From NCBI GenBank assembly GCA_033065855.1, contig JAVXUO010001527.1, positions 62,001-126,000 of the forward strand: DNA of 64,000 nt, written 5' to 3'. Source of the DNA: Escallonia rubra (taxonomy: Eukaryota > Streptophyta > Magnoliopsida > Escalloniales > Escalloniaceae). Below, in pieces: positions 25,701 through 38,600 of this stretch (the first letter of the stretch is position 1; each line of letters begins with the position of its first letter). The notes beneath the pieces were generated by a model. That model had not been told where the DNA came from and ran no database searches. It saw nothing but the letters and a program-made list of their open reading frames with translations. The translations under genes were made by a program, and so were the position numbers.

Positions 25701-26413
25701 TTTTGGTGTTGATGATTTTAATGATTTGTATTTCAATGATGTTTATCTTTACGACCTTAGATTTCGGGTCCACTTGCATAGTCGGTCAGTCCAGTCCATG
25801 AAGAGTTGGCAGTAATGTTGTTCTGTTTGGCGTTAAAGCCGCTCAGTCTAATGAAAGAACATATCGTTTGACAATCATGTTGATGCCGTAAATTTATTGT
25901 AACTCTTGATTTATTGCTATCGTTGAGATTATTATTATTTTTCCGAGTCTCTTGAATCATTTGTACACGATACTCTACGTGTTGTTTTTACTAGGTGATT
26001 TGAGCTTTTTCCTTATGTTGTATTGTGCAGGCTATAGTTTTGATCAAGGAGAGCCCTCTAGAGAAGGGAAGAGAAACCAGCTAGAAAAGTTGAGCAAGGG
26101 GATAAGTTATGTTAGGTAAGACAAGCTGGAAATGGTGAGATAAAGTTTGAGCTGCTAGATAAGTTGATAAGAGTCCTACGACTACAGGGGTATATTAGGT
26201 TGTAAACATTCATGTTGCTTAGAGACTTGAAAGTCTTCCGCTGCAATATTATGTATGTTTGTAAGGAAATTTTTTGTAAGGACGCATTTTAGAGCGTCTA
26301 TTAATGATGTAGGAATATGCGGATGTAGTTGTTTTGTATTTTACACAAGGTTTAGAAGGTGATTATGATCGATAACTCAGCCCAGTAATGTCACCAGGGT
26401 TGAGGGTGTCGCA
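22723..26413 (+). mobile_element. Solo LTR, 3.69 kb, Gypsy-type, with 5-bp target duplication CATCC
   Basis: The insert starts TGTGATACCCCGAAAATA and ends GAGGGTGTCGCA, and is flanked by CATCC at 22718-22722 and 26414-26418. TGTGAYACCCC...GGGTGTCGCA ends and multi-kilobase LTRs are typical of large Gypsy families (Del/Tekay-like). Neither gag nor pol lies inside. A purine-rich leader near 23285-23385 is followed by a donor-like CAGGGTAATC. From about 24950 to 25500 a TTGAGGACTT phrase with YTTAGTCYGCCCCGTTGA recurs four times, imperfectly. The two neighbouring pieces of gag lie on either side. Confidence 0.85.
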
Positions 26414-26418
26414 CATCC

Positions 26419-28480
26419 GTATCCAAGATTGGGCCTATCGGAGAACCAGTATGCCAAAGTTGTGGCTCTTCAAAAGAATGGTCCAAAGAATGTGGCAGAA
26501 GGATGGGCGATAGAAAATCAGACCCATAAAATGTTGCAGGAAATATATAAAAGATGGATCAAGAAGGACTAAATTATCAAAATCAACCAGGTATGAGCTT
26601 TAGACAGCCAAACATGGCTAATCAAGTGATTTATCAAAACAATGTTGGGCCAGGCCACTTTGGCTTGAAAATGATGAAACCAAGATTTCGGCCATTTGAC
26701 CCAACACATGTGTCTAAGAATTACAACGGCAAAAATCCCATAACGACTGGACAGAAAGGTGAATTCAGGATGGTAAAAGAATATTGCAGAAAGTCGAGAA
26801 TGTTGAAACCTAAAGTGTCACTCGATGATCATTGCCACACAGTCAGTTAAGAAAACGTTTCGTTCCCAGAAACTTATCAAGACTTGAGCAGAACGCAAAA
26901 AATGAGGGTACAAAGAATGTTTGCCACTATAATGCGGAAAGAGCTAGAGCTCAAACAAGCTCAACTCGAGAGAAAGAAGTGGACTTGGACGAGAGAGTTT
27001 GAATGTCAGGATGCAATATGAGATTGTACAACGATAACAAACAGAGGAAGCTGTTATCTAAAAGATGACTGGAAGCCGTGGTAAGAATATTGATTCAAAC
27101 AGGAGACTCCAACAAACTAAAGAGCCATCGGTTGGCAAGGAAACAAATATAGATGTCCCAAATAAGAAATTGGACAAAAAAGAAGGTGGGGTGGCTTCGG
27201 AAGACAAAAAAGTTGAAGTAAAAAGGAAATTGTTCTTTGGTGAAAATGAAGTAAATATCGATTGCAGTAAGGTCTTTATTCTACCTCTTACTTTTGAAGT
27301 AAAAGAAGAGCAATCATTTCAGAATGTAGAAGAAGATGGGGAGGATGATAAAACACCAACACCAAATAATATTGCACTTGAAGAGAAAAATGATACACTT
27401 GATGAAGTGAGGTAGAATCATTCTAGTAAAGGCATCGTGATCGATCATGAGAATTGGGTTATATTAACCAGACCAGACCCGTAAAAGACAAAGTATTTGA
27501 AGCCTTTGTTCATTTCCATGCTAATGGATGGCCAACCCATGGCTAGAGTCTTGGCCGAAATGGTACTGCAGTAAACATTCTGCCTACTACAATGTTAAAA
27601 AATTTATGCAAAGACGAGAAAGATTTAATCCCATCCAAAGTTATGGTGTGTAATTTTGCTGGAGGCGTCTTGAAGCCAAAGGTTATAGTATCGATAGAAC
27701 TCATAGTTGGAAAAAAGATGAAGATGTCTCCATTTTTTGTGATTGATTCTTCCTCAAGTTTTAACGCTTTGCTTGGAAGGAACTAGATACATGTCAACGG
27801 TTGCATACCGTCTTCCTTTCACCAGGTTCTAATATTTTGGAGACAAGAAAAGGATGGGAAGAAGGTGGCCAAGTTGTTTTGGGAAGACAATAAACCGTTT
27901 TTTATAGATTCAAACTACATAGAGGCAAAATTTTACCAACAAGGAATAGAGCCATTAGTGTTAGATGAGGATGGAATATTGGTATGTGGTCGAGGCGTTG
28001 ATTCTATGGTTGGACCTGGCAGCAAAAGGTCCTTGCCAAATAGATATGAAAATGATTGTTGATAGATAAGCACATATGGAAGGGATGTCGCGCACGGCGA
28101 GAGCTAGACGATGTTTTTCCGCTGATAGTCAAAGAAACGAAGAGAATGTCAAAAACTGGGAAATAGATTTGACAACGGCCGAATATATAGATAAAGCTAA
28201 ACTAAGATAAGATGCGGTAAAAACGACCCTAAAAAAATTAATGATCCATGTCAAGGAGAAGCGATTGGCAAAATTGTCTTCCATCGACTGGGTGGAATGT
28301 ATAGAAGACGATGAAGAAGATCGATAGTATAGAATTCAGTTGCAGGATCTCAGACTGGCACCGGCTAAATTAGATGATTTGAAAACGGAAACACAAGATC
28401 CATTGTTAGAAATACACTTAAGAACAGAGGCCGATCCACAACCTATTTTCATTAGTGCTCAGTTTCTAGAAGGAGTTTGA
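26419..28480 (+). pseudogene. Tat-element gag C-terminus, linker and aspartic protease region
   Basis: Just right of the solo LTR the gag continues (YPRLGLSENQYAKVVALQKN, ending YKRWIKKD at about 26571). Then comes the frame 26554-26850 and a Lys/Glu-rich linker with VFILPLTFEVKEEQ (27065-27415). The protease region follows: AVNILPTTMLKNLC, MVCNFAGGVLKPKV, FFVIDSSSSFNALLGRN (27575-27786) and then IHVNGCIPSSFHQ. FNALLGRNWIH-like endings mark the end of the Tat retropepsin. The catalytic DTG upstream is not clearly readable and stops occur in every frame. 27790-28480 links to reverse transcriptase with poorly preserved sequence. Confidence 0.7.
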
Positions 28481-28489
28481 AAATAGATC

Positions 28490-29467
28490 ATCGACTTAGT
28501 GAAAAGCTATAGAGAATGCTTTGCATGGAGCTATGAGGAAAAGCCTGGTTTGGACAAAAAGTTGGTGGAACATAGGTTGCCGATCAAACATGGATTCAGA
28601 CCATTTATACAAGCTCCCAAGAAAATGCAAACGAGGTAACATTGTTAGTGAAGGAGGAAATTGAGCGGCTGGTCAAGGCAAGGTTCATTCGGCCAGCCGG
28701 GTATGTTGAATGGATGTCCAATATTGTTCATGTATTAAAGAAAAATGGTAAAATTAAGGGTATGCGTCGATTTTAGAAACTTAAATTCCACTAGTCCTAA
28801 ATACCAATATGCTATGCCTATTGTTGACCTACTAGTCGATTCAGCATCTAAACACACAGTCATGTCATTTATAGATGGAAATGCTGGATATAAGTCAATT
28901 TTTATTAAAGATAAAGATGTTCATAAAACGGCCTTCAGATGTCCTGGAGCGATCGGAACATTTGAGTGGATAGTAATGCCCTTTCGTCTAAAGAATGTTG
29001 GGGCAACGTAACAGAGAGCAGTGAATTTAATTTTTCATGATATGATTGGCGAAATTTTAGAAGTATTTATTGACGATGTAGTTTTTAAATCGGATGATCA
29101 TCAAGAACATATACGACATTTAGAAAACACCTTCATAAGAATGAGAAAACATAGTCTGAAAGTGAATCCTTTGAAATATTCTTTTAGAGTTTCTACGGGG
29201 AACTTTCTAGGATTTTTGGTTCACCAAAATAGAATCGAAAATTGAGAAATAAAGTAAAAACTATTATAAATGCCAAACCCCCTTCGGTATAGGAAAGAAC
29301 TCCGGTGCTTTTTAGGCCAGGTTAATTTCTTATGTCGATTTATTGTTAACCTAGCAGGAAAAATAAAAGCATTCTTAGCTTTATTGGGGCTGAAAAGAGA
29401 TACCGAATATTGTTGGGAAGCAGAGCATCAGCAAGCTTTTCAGTCGATAAAAAGAATATATGGTCAA
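28490..29467 (+). pseudogene. Tat-element reverse transcriptase, split by a solo LTR
   Basis: The Ty3/Gypsy motifs run in order: FAWSYEEKPGL (28520), EEIERLVKARFIRPAGYVEW (28650-28710), CVDFRNLNSTSPK (28765), PIVDLLVDSASKH, FIDGNAGY, TAFRCPGAIGTFEWIVMPFRLKN and then FIDDVVFKSDDHQEHIRHLE (about 29070-29125), where the catalytic DD is intact. The tethering region continues (FLCRFIVNLAGKIKAF, HQQAFQSIKRIYGQ) and is cut at 29467. Removing the insertion and one GTCAA joins it to APVLMPPRI in the same frame. Two or three stops and shifts (a stop after GVGAT, another after NRIEN) make it non-functional. Confidence 0.88.
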
Positions 29468-29688
29468 TGTAACATCCCGGAATTTTCCGGAACGTTAGAC
29501 ACTCGATCCATCAATCACTAAATCATAAAATCCTCAACTCAAACAAAATAAATACTACCAATCTATCAGAGCAACTAATCCATCGATTTATATCATGCTC
29601 TCAGGAGACTGTCATAAATGAAATATCAATTCTAAGTCTGAAAATTTCAAATAACAATATTCACCCACGCAGGGGTTCTAAAGACTAA

Positions 29689-30514
29689 GGGGCTGTTTGA
29701 TAAAACTGAAATTTAAGTGCTGAAAAAGTTAAGTACTGAATTTGTAAAACTGAAAACTTTAAGTGACTGAATTTTTACTGAAAAATAAGTTAACATGTTT
29801 GGTAAATCAAAAGCAGATAACTGAAAATTGTTTATTTACAAATTTATCCATTTTACCAAAATTATTCATTTGTTTAAGTACTTTGTAACTTTTTTTTTTT
29901 GGAGGGGAGGCTAAAATCATGTTGATGGTGGTGGTGGCAGTGACGATGGAGTGGCGGTGGCGACAAAAAACTGCCAATGGTGGCGGTAATGGAGCATGAA
30001 GACGTGGTGTTGGTAATTGTGATGATAGCGAAAAACAGCGACATGGCGGCCAGTGGTTGTAGTGCGGTGGATCTTTAGATGATTTTGGCAAAAACATACG
30101 TAGTGACAACAACGACGGTATGGTGGAGGTGGCGGTGTCCTTGTGGTGGTGTTGGTGGTGGTGGTGATAGTGACTATGTCATGGTAATTATGGTGGTGAT
30201 AACAAAAGGAAATAATGGTTGTGGTGGTACTTGTATTGTGGTGGAGACGGTGTTGTCAGCAAATTAATTAAGACGACATAGCAGTGATAATTATTATTTT
30301 TTATGTAAAAAAATGTTAAATAACTTTTTTAACCATCTCACTTTGAATTAAGTGATCAGCATTAAGTAAGTCTACCTGACTTAAAATTTTAGTCTATTTT
30401 TGGTAGGACTTAATTTTTTAAGTGATACAAGATTTAGCGTTATCAAACGCACTTAATTAAAAATCATTGAAAACTTTAAGTTTTAAGTGCTTAATTGCGT
30501 TATCAAACACACCC
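29689..30514. mobile_element. Tourist/PIF-Harbinger-like MITE with TAA target duplication
   Basis: The element begins GGGGCTGTTTGATAA and ends TTATCAAACACACCC, an imperfect terminal inverted repeat. It lies between TAA at 29686-29688 and 30515-30517, the 3-bp duplication typical of PIF/Harbinger. It is 826 bp and codes for nothing recognisable. A long GGTGGT-rich stretch (29920-30260) fills the middle and keeps small ORFs open by composition. It sits inside the inverted solo LTR and is therefore younger than that insertion. Confidence 0.82.
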
Positions 30515-30844
30515 TAAGACTAAAACTTAAATTCTCTTTCCTGCGCTCGGATCTATTCCACACCCAATGCGATCTATTGTTCGATATTACCTGCGGAAAA
30601 GAAATCAAAGGGGAGTGAGCTTTTGAGAGCTCAGTAAGGTCGCTCAAATGAAGAAACTACGAAACAATTACAGATGCAATTCATCAGGATTTTCAAAAAA
30701 GAAGAATCATAACTAGTTCGATCAGACATCAATACGATTTTCAGATACGATGCAAACTATCACGAATACAATAACATGAGCAATTGCAAAGCACACAGGC
30801 AGTGCAGGGTAATCACTTAGCAAAGCCACAAAGGCGATGCTCAT

Positions 30845-30965
30845 TAACACTTTCCACCGGCTAGTCCATCAAGGCACTAGCCCACACCAATGCACCGGCT
30901 AGTCCGTCAAGGCACTATCCCACACAAATACACCGGCTAGTCCGTCAAGGCACTAGCCCACACCA
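30845..30965. repeat. Three ~50-bp tandem repeats in the inverted solo LTR
   Basis: ACCGGCTAGTCCRTCAAGGC followed by ACTAKCCCACACMAATRCACC recurs three times without spacers. Tandem repeats of this kind are common in long Gypsy LTRs. Confidence 0.8.
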
Positions 30966-33407
30966 ATATCCTCCAACATACACCAACTCCCCCAAAACAC
31001 ACCAATACAGAATCTCATGTCAATGTACAGAATGCAATAATCGATAACACAATGAATAAATCTATAGTCAACGAGTAAGAAATAGTGAGCATCGAATGGA
31101 ATGTCCAATAACCGTGTAAGGCTCAAAACAGGGTATTTAAAGGCAAACGATGCGTACGCATAACAATTATAACATATGCCAAAGAAAAATTGATAACAAT
31201 TCAGAAAAACATATACGAAGACAATTTGATGAATTGGGTTTCGGATAGAAATCCCTTACCTCAGTCCAAACTATGCACTGCTCAACGACCTCGATCCAAA
31301 ATCCTTGAATTAACCTAGGTCGGGCAATTTATTTATCATAACGCTATCCACACTGATATATTAGAAATCTAATATAACTACCCACAATATACTCATTTCT
31401 CTATCCGGAACGACGAAATTCAAAGCAGTTTCCCACTCGGTCAACCTAACCCGACACTCGTCACACTCCACGCAGCTCCGAAACATCCCAGAAATATTCT
31501 TATCGTTCATTAAGCATTATTTATAGCTTAATATGGGATAAAAATATAATTTTTGATTATTTTTGAATTAAAAATAATTTCCTTAAATACACTAAAAACC
31601 AATAAATTTCCATAATTGCTTCTACCTGGAAATAAGGACTCATAATTTTTATACAATCCTTAATATATGAATAAAAACTATGTAAATGAAAAATCAGGAT
31701 TTAAAAGGTACTAAAACTATTTCTTTATTTTTTTCATTTTGCTAAATTCAATGCGATACGGAAAATGATCGCAAATCAACTCCAAAAATTATCAAACTTT
31801 TACTGAGTCTTTCTTATAGTATAAAAACATTACCCTAATTTTTCCAAAACATTTTCATGGGTTTAAAGGCTCCAAAGAATTTGTTATATGTCTGAACTTG
31901 CAGAAAATATAATAAATACATACGATATCAAAAAAATATGAAATGTTTACAGAAATTATAATATTTCACCAAGAATCATCCTGTAAATTTTCAGAATTTT
32001 TGGACAAGTGTACAATACCCAACAGCCACGTGATACACTGTTCATGCACAGTGTACCACTTTAACTGCTTAGACCCATTACTGTTTAACCTCCTTCTTCT
32101 TCTTCTCTGCTGTCCAAAACCCAGAATTTTCCCTCACATAGAACCCCCTCAAGGCAGCCCCTTTTTGTTCTTGCTTTACACTCACTCACATTCTCACATC
32201 TCACATAAAAACAACACACTCAACCATTAAGAACACGCATGCATTTCCCACCCATGACCTGTTACCAGCATAGACTCCACAGCCTCAAAGCCCTATTGTT
32301 CTTGTCTTTCAGTGAAACCAAAAGATACACATGCCCACTGTGGACGTACCAACACACACTTGCACACTACCTTACACACACTCAACACATACATCAACAC
32401 ACACACACAACCTGTTAAAGTAGCCCCTCCTTTGTTGTAGCTTACATCCATACACAAAACATATAAAAATAAAAACCCATCACAGCTACTGCCATGACAG
32501 TAGCTCCTCCTGTCTGAACCATGGCGGCACCGGAACAACAGGTTTATGGCAGCCATGGTGCTCACGTCGATACCCCGTTTTCCCTTACCCGAATGTTCAC
32601 ACAAACCCCATCACAGCCCCTGCACAGCTCTCCATCTTCCCTTTCCATGCACAAAAACCCACTCTCATAGCGCACGCATCCGAATTCACGCAAATCTTAG
32701 CCCGCAAAAACATACTAAATTCTGTGAACAATTAAATGGAGAAGAAAGGGTGATGGCTTACCGAAAAATTGAACCACCTTCGCCGGAACGAATTTGCCGC
32801 TTCAAGCCCCCTCTTTCACTCTCTATTTCTCTCTCTAGATCTAAACCCGCAGCCTTCACGATTACTCCTCTTTTCGTCTTGCCGGAAACCTTGTCGTCTT
32901 TCCCTTCCTCTCTTTCTGTTGCTTTCTGTCTCTCAGCCGAACTCCTCCTCTCTCTGCCGCCAATCTGAAGAAGAGAAGATCTGGGGGAAGGGCTGCCCTA
33001 TAATGGGGTATATATATATATATTTAAAACCTAGGTTAGCTATTTACCCGAAATTTCCCAACTTCCTATAATCATTCTAATTTCTTTACATGAAGTCTCT
33101 CTTATTACAAAAAGGCCCACATAAATATTTGTGACATATTTTCCGTGCTGGTATAATTTTAATGGTTTTGCTACATGATCCCGCTTCACTATTTTTTTGT
33201 CGCCAAAAAGTTGCTACTAAATACATCAATGTTAATAAAATAAACCGTCGCTAAAAAAATATACGTTAATTCCAAGTATATAAAAAATATATATATATAA
33301 CGTCGCTAAAAACTGCTAATTAAAATATCGATACTTAAAAATATATTCGCCGCTAAATTTTATTTTATTTTCTATTAATCCGTTAAAAATCGGGGTGTTA
33401 CAGTCAA

Positions 33408-34130
33408 GCCCCAGTACTGATGCCACCAAGAATCTGAAATCCATTAAAGCTATATGTTTCATCCGGGGAGTCATTGCTTGGTAGTTCACTAGCTCAGGAA
33501 AACAATCAAGACTTTGAGCAATCTATTTATTACTTTAGTTGAGGTTTGAATGTAACTGAACAAAAGTACTCCATTATAGAAAAGCTATGTTTGACTTTGC
33601 ATTCTACTACAATTAAGCTTCAACATTGTATACTGCCTTTGATGTGTTAGTGATAGCACAGAACGATTTAATAAAATACACGCTATCAAGACCAGTCTTA
33701 CGGCAAAAAAAATGGGGAGATCGGTTCTAGCTCTCATAGAGTATAGCTTAACTTATATTCCTCAGAAAGCCGTGAAAGGACAAGCCTTTGCTGATTTCTT
33801 GGCAAATCATCCAAGCAATGAAATCGAAAAAGGAGATAATATATGCCGGCATTTTCCTTTATGGGTCAAGAACTAGTCAAAGAGCTGGAACAGGAATAGT
33901 ATTAATTTCACCCGTTGAAAATGTTCATCAATTCGCCTTCCAAATTGAAAAAGATTGCTCAAATAATTAAGCTGAATATGAAGCTTTGATTATCGTTATG
34001 GAAATACTCTTGGAAATGCGTATAACAACAGTACAAATATTTGGAGATTCAATTGAAATGGGGAATTCAAATGTAACGATCCATGTTTGGAGATATATTT
34101 TGATGATATGACTATAACACACGTTCCAAG
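33408..34130 (+). pseudogene. Tat-element RNase H region
   Basis: The frame resumes with APVLMPPRI right after the target duplication, continues with SIIEKLCL, IEYSLTYIPQKAVKGQAFADFLANHP (33737-33815), and the RNase H fold YAGIFLYGSRTSQRAGTGIVL, HQFAFQIEKDCSNN-stop-AEYEAL and QIFGDS. RNase H removes RNA from the hybrid during replication. The first catalytic Asp (FDGS in relatives) reads YGS, so this domain is dead even apart from the stop at 33968. Confidence 0.82.
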
Positions 34131-34429
34131 ACTGGACAACGGGAATGCCAACGCCATGGCTTAATTAGCTTCGGTTTAAGAGTCTCGGGTGAAATTAGTG
34201 AGCAATGGTTGAAAATATCAAAGTATTTGCCATTGATCGGTGATAGATATAAACAATTAGAAATGGCTAACCCAGTCGATATAGCTCAGGATGATTGGAG
34301 AACACCCATTATTCAATTTTTACAGAACCCTCAGTTGAGGGCAAATATAAAAATAAAGTTGCAAACAGTTTAGTACTTTATCTTAGATGGTGATTTGTTG
34401 AAAGGAAAAATAGAAGGACTCGCGTTAAG

Positions 34430-35594
34430 GTGCTTAGGACAATAAAAAGCTATGCAGGTGATGACTGAAGTGCATGAGGGTACTTGTGGTGCCCATCTGG
34501 CAGGTGTGGAAATGAGATGGCTGATTAGACAACATGGACATTATTGGCCTACCATAATGGAGGATTGTATCAGATATGCGAAGGGATGCCAAGCCTGCCA
34601 AAAGCATGGCATAGTTCATCGCGCACCTTGTATAGATTTGCAATCAATAGTGAAACCATGGCCTTTCGGAGGATGGGCCATGGATTTGATAGGCCAAATA
34701 CATCCTTTTTCGTTTAAGAAACATGGATTCATTATCATATGAACTAATTATTTTACAAAGTGGACGGAGGCCAAAATGAAAACGGTTACCCAAGAAAGCG
34801 TCATTTCGTTCATCAAAGAAAATATATCGATTTGGGTTATCTTAAACAATTACGGCCAATAGAGGCACTGTTTTCACTTTTGGGTTTTGGGGGGGGGCGG
34901 GGGGCGGCAAATACTTGAGTTTGCTAAAAAGTATAAATTTGAAATAGTAAACTCTACCCCATATTATGCACAAGCAAACGACCAAGCTAAATATACAAAT
35001 AAATCAATTAAGCGCATCATGGAAAGAGAAATTGAAGATACCTCTAGTGACCGGCACCGATTATTGTTTGAGGTTCTTTGGGCATTTCAAACTTCCCCAA
35101 AGTCTAGCAAATGAGTAACTCCATATGCTTTAACATTTGGACACGATCATGTATTGCCAAAGGAAATAACGGTAAGATCCTTCCAAGTAGCCATGCAAAA
35201 TAATATTCCCGTGGCAAAATGTAATGAAGCCATGGCAATTGAGTTAGAAGATATATATGACCATGGGTTGGATGCTCTGGATAAGTTACATGCTCAGAAA
35301 TTAAAAATAAGTAGATCCTCCAACAGAAAGGCTTTGCCAAAATCATTTGAAGAAAAAGATTTGGTTTGGAAGACTATTCTTTCAATTGGGTTGAAAGACC
35401 CAAAATTTCTAAAATGGTCCCCAAATTGGGAAGGACCTTTCCAAGTACATAAACTCTTGAGAGGGGGAACATATTGGTTGAAATCTTTGGAAGGGAAATT
35501 ACACGCCAAGCCTATCAAAGGCCGATACCTAAAGAAATATATTCCTTCTATGTGGGAGGGAGTAGACCCAATTGACAAAGACAATTTGCATTAG
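34430..35594 (+). pseudogene. Tat-element integrase
   Basis: The zinc-binding HHCC region is readable (VHEGTCGAHLAGVEMR, HYWPTIMEDCIRYAKGCQACQKHG, 34468-34612), then WAMDLIGQI with the first catalytic Asp. A stop follows at 34741. At the second catalytic Asp the sequence is disturbed (NNYGQ where relatives have TDRGT or TDNGT), followed by a G-rich run at 34889-34905. The core resumes with NSTPYYAQANDQAKYTNK, which leads up to the third acidic residue; the Glu of QAE is Lys here. The C-terminal part (35154-35594) is open and contains LVWKTIL, WSPNWEGPFQVHKLLRGGTYWL, the GPY/F-like module. It is non-functional. Confidence 0.88.
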
Positions 35595-35689
35595 CTTGAT
35601 GAAGGCTATAGAACGCAAGATAAGACCAGAACTACTGTGATATTAAAATAATGGTCTAAATGAGATAATTCGATTAAAGGAAATGGTCG

Positions 35690-38600
35690 TCTTTAAAACA
35701 AAACAAATGGCTAGAGAAAATCAAACATCAAAAGCAGTTTGTATGTCTTTCCACTGCGCTTCAGCCTTGGAAATAATCTGTTCTGCAAAAGCAAGTTGGG
35801 AATGAGCCTTTGCTCGTTTTTTCAAGGACTCTTCCATGGCTTTAGCTAGATCAACTGCTTCCTGCTATATCACGCTTTTCCATTTAAGCAGACCCTATCC
35901 CTTTTGTCCCAAAGCAGCCATTCTTATATCCAGTCCTTTTCTCTCAGCTGCAATTTCTTCAATATCCTTAGAGATTTGCAGGCTGGCTTGATGTTTTTCC
36001 TGGATCTTCATATTCAAGGCATCAATATCTTTAACCACCACATGGATACTTGACTTGTCCATACCTTATTTTCAAGAAGAGGATACAAGCAAAACCTGTA
36101 ATTTCAAAGTAGTAATCAACTTCGCATGAGTACTGTTCAAAGCAGACATATTATCAGCCAGGGGGTCAATTAAGTCATTTGTTTGTAATAATGCATCCTA
36201 ATTGCCCAAAACATCTGAAAGATGATGACTAAATAGGCTCTTGATTACATCTAAATTTGTAGTCGTATCAACACTTGAGGTTGAAGTAGATGTCATCATT
36301 GGCTAAAGTAGATGTCGTCATTGGAGGCTAAGAGAAAGTGCTGATAGCAGTTTGAAGTTGCTGGAACTTCTGATTGATATCTTCGGAGGTGGGGTAGAGA
36401 AGGGGTTGGTTCTTTTGCAGTCAGAGTTTTTGTCACTTTTTCTATTATCTGAGCAATTGATAGGGAACTTAAAATATTTGGGATAGGTAGTGGCTTAGGC
36501 ATTGATGGAATAATGGTTGTCTAGACGGCTGACACAGGAGCCAATACCGGATCCCTAATTGGACTTGCTGTAATAGGGGAAATAATTTCAGTTGGAAGGT
36601 GAATCTCAGGAATGAGAGAAGCGGTTGATAGAGCATTTCCCTACTGATTAGAGTGATGATCACTAGAATCCTCCTCAACTTGAATGTCCCATGATTCATT
36701 GTTGTCCTGTATAAATTGAAACAAGATGTGAGTTGTCGATAATAACGCAAAATAGGATGCGTTTGAAACCAACAAACCTGCTGAGGTGGAGATGCTGATT
36801 GATGTGTAGCAACTATTGAAGAGCCTTCGCCACTGAAAGTTTCTATGTTAGTTGGTACATCAGCACGGGTATTAAAAGGAACATTGTCGACTGAGGGGGT
36901 ACCCTCATTGCTCATGCTTTCCTGAGTTAAATCGATGGTGATACCACCCAAATCCTAAGAATGAGGTAAGAGATATGATATGACAATAAATGCACGAATC
37001 AGTAAAAGAAAAAATTTACCTTCAGCCACATAGTCCTTGCATTAAAGCGAGTCTTATGGGTTATACTCTTTTTTCGAGTGGTTTGGGGATTAACTATGGC
37101 CGCACCAGCCTGAATAGTAAGAGGATATTCACATTGATCAGTCGGTGCAGTAAAAATCTCTTCCGTCTCTTCGGATATTCCACTCGGACTAGCAGGGACT
37201 CTTGTCTCCGTAGCTAACTTCTTAGCTGGTCTAGCATTTTCATCAGCTGTACAAAAAAATTTAGCCATCAAAGCCTTCTTGAACGATTGTCATTGGCAAA
37301 ATACATGTGACAGAAAAGTTCTTACTTGGGTTTGGAACGCCCAGGGATGTTGGAACACTGATGAGAGCCGAAGTAGTTTGGACATGAGGAATTATATTTA
37401 GGGGGAGGCTAATATCAGCTTAGTTAATTGAGTATTTTAGGCAGAGTCAGCAGAGACATGTTATGTTTTCTTTTTACCCTCCCCAATTTCATTCCTCCTC
37501 TGAATGAGAGGTACGTCATCTTCTTCGTCGTCCACTTCCATTTCTCATTAGTCTCTTCAGTTTCTTCTTCTGCCGATGATTCTTGGGAAGAATCATCTGT
37601 AGCTTCATCAGTGTCAAGCTCTTCGGGTGAAGACTCAACAACGGGTTCTTTTCCTTTCTTACCCCGCACTTGTCGAGAAGATTTTTCGGAAGGAGATTTA
37701 TGTCTTTTCTGTGGAGTGTTGGGGTTACTTCTTCCATCTATATCTATAGAATCAAAATATAAGAAGACAATAGTACCAGAGGTTCGAGCTAATACTAAAA
37801 GCCAAAAATAAAATACATGGTTGATGTGGACTGTCTGGGGCAAGACAGACCATGCAATCAACATACTTGATACCATCATATAGTTTGGAGACGTTATCCG
37901 GGTACCATGTATCAAAAGGGCGAACCAATTCAGTACTACGGACAACGAAATTCGACATAACAAAGTTGTCCATTGATTGGTTATTATCCCTGTCTATTGA
38001 CTTAATATGGTTTGGAGTTATTCTCTAAATTCTTTCTTTTGCCTCCAAAAAACCATTCTCGATAAAGAAAGGGGTCGGAATTCCTTGGACCAATCCAAAT
38101 TGCTGGCTAAACTAAGACGGGTGTATCGTTTGTAGCTGTAAACTCTCGATGGCGAATTAGTAAATTGAATGCCTACATGGAGAAAAAGCCTAGAAAGGAA
38201 GTTATCCCAAATACTACGGGTAAAATCATGTACCTCTAAAGACATCCCTTCGTTTATATGATTAAGAAGGGTTCTTAGCCAGACATGGCCAAATTCCTTA
38301 GAAAGGAATGGATGTGAACACTTGATATGGGTGAAATAAAAAAAGAAACGAAAATAAAATGTAAAGGAATGAAGTTTTATTTCACCCAAAGAAAGGCGAT
38401 GTCCATAGGTTAAAAATGAGGTATCAGCGGGAGAGGGATCAAATGAGCAAAATCAGGAAAATAGGCTTGAAGCCACAGTTGAACCAACCAAAATGGGCCA
38501 CCGATACTCGAATGTATTTTCTTACCCACCATGGTAGACATAGCCCTATACAAACTACTAGCAACAGAGATGCAAGCTCATATTCCCTACCATGAGCCAA

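Larger units (their letters stand above)
29468..33402 (-). mobile_element. Solo LTR, 3.94 kb, Gypsy-type, inverted, with target duplication GTCAA
   Basis: The insert starts TGTAACATCCCGGAATTT and ends CGGGGTGTTACA between GTCAA at 29463-29467 and 33403-33407. On the minus strand it shows a TATATATATATA box (about 33008-33023), a purine-rich leader and donor-like GGTAAGCC (about 32755) and GAGGTAAGGG (about 31260). This is the same arrangement as the plus-strand solo LTR at 22723-26413, so this copy is inverted. No gag or pol lies inside. It holds a Tourist-like MITE and a 3-copy tandem repeat. ORFs within it are compositional. Confidence 0.85.

Noticed and set aside
32546..33071. Pro/Ser-rich plus-strand ORFs of 140 and 100 codons
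   Set aside because: They lie opposite the purine-rich leader of the inverted solo LTR and are compositional.
37424..37963. Minus-strand acidic ORF as an independent nuclear protein
   Set aside because: It is in line with the antisense ORF region of the Tat element and has the linker composition of that protein, so it was included there.
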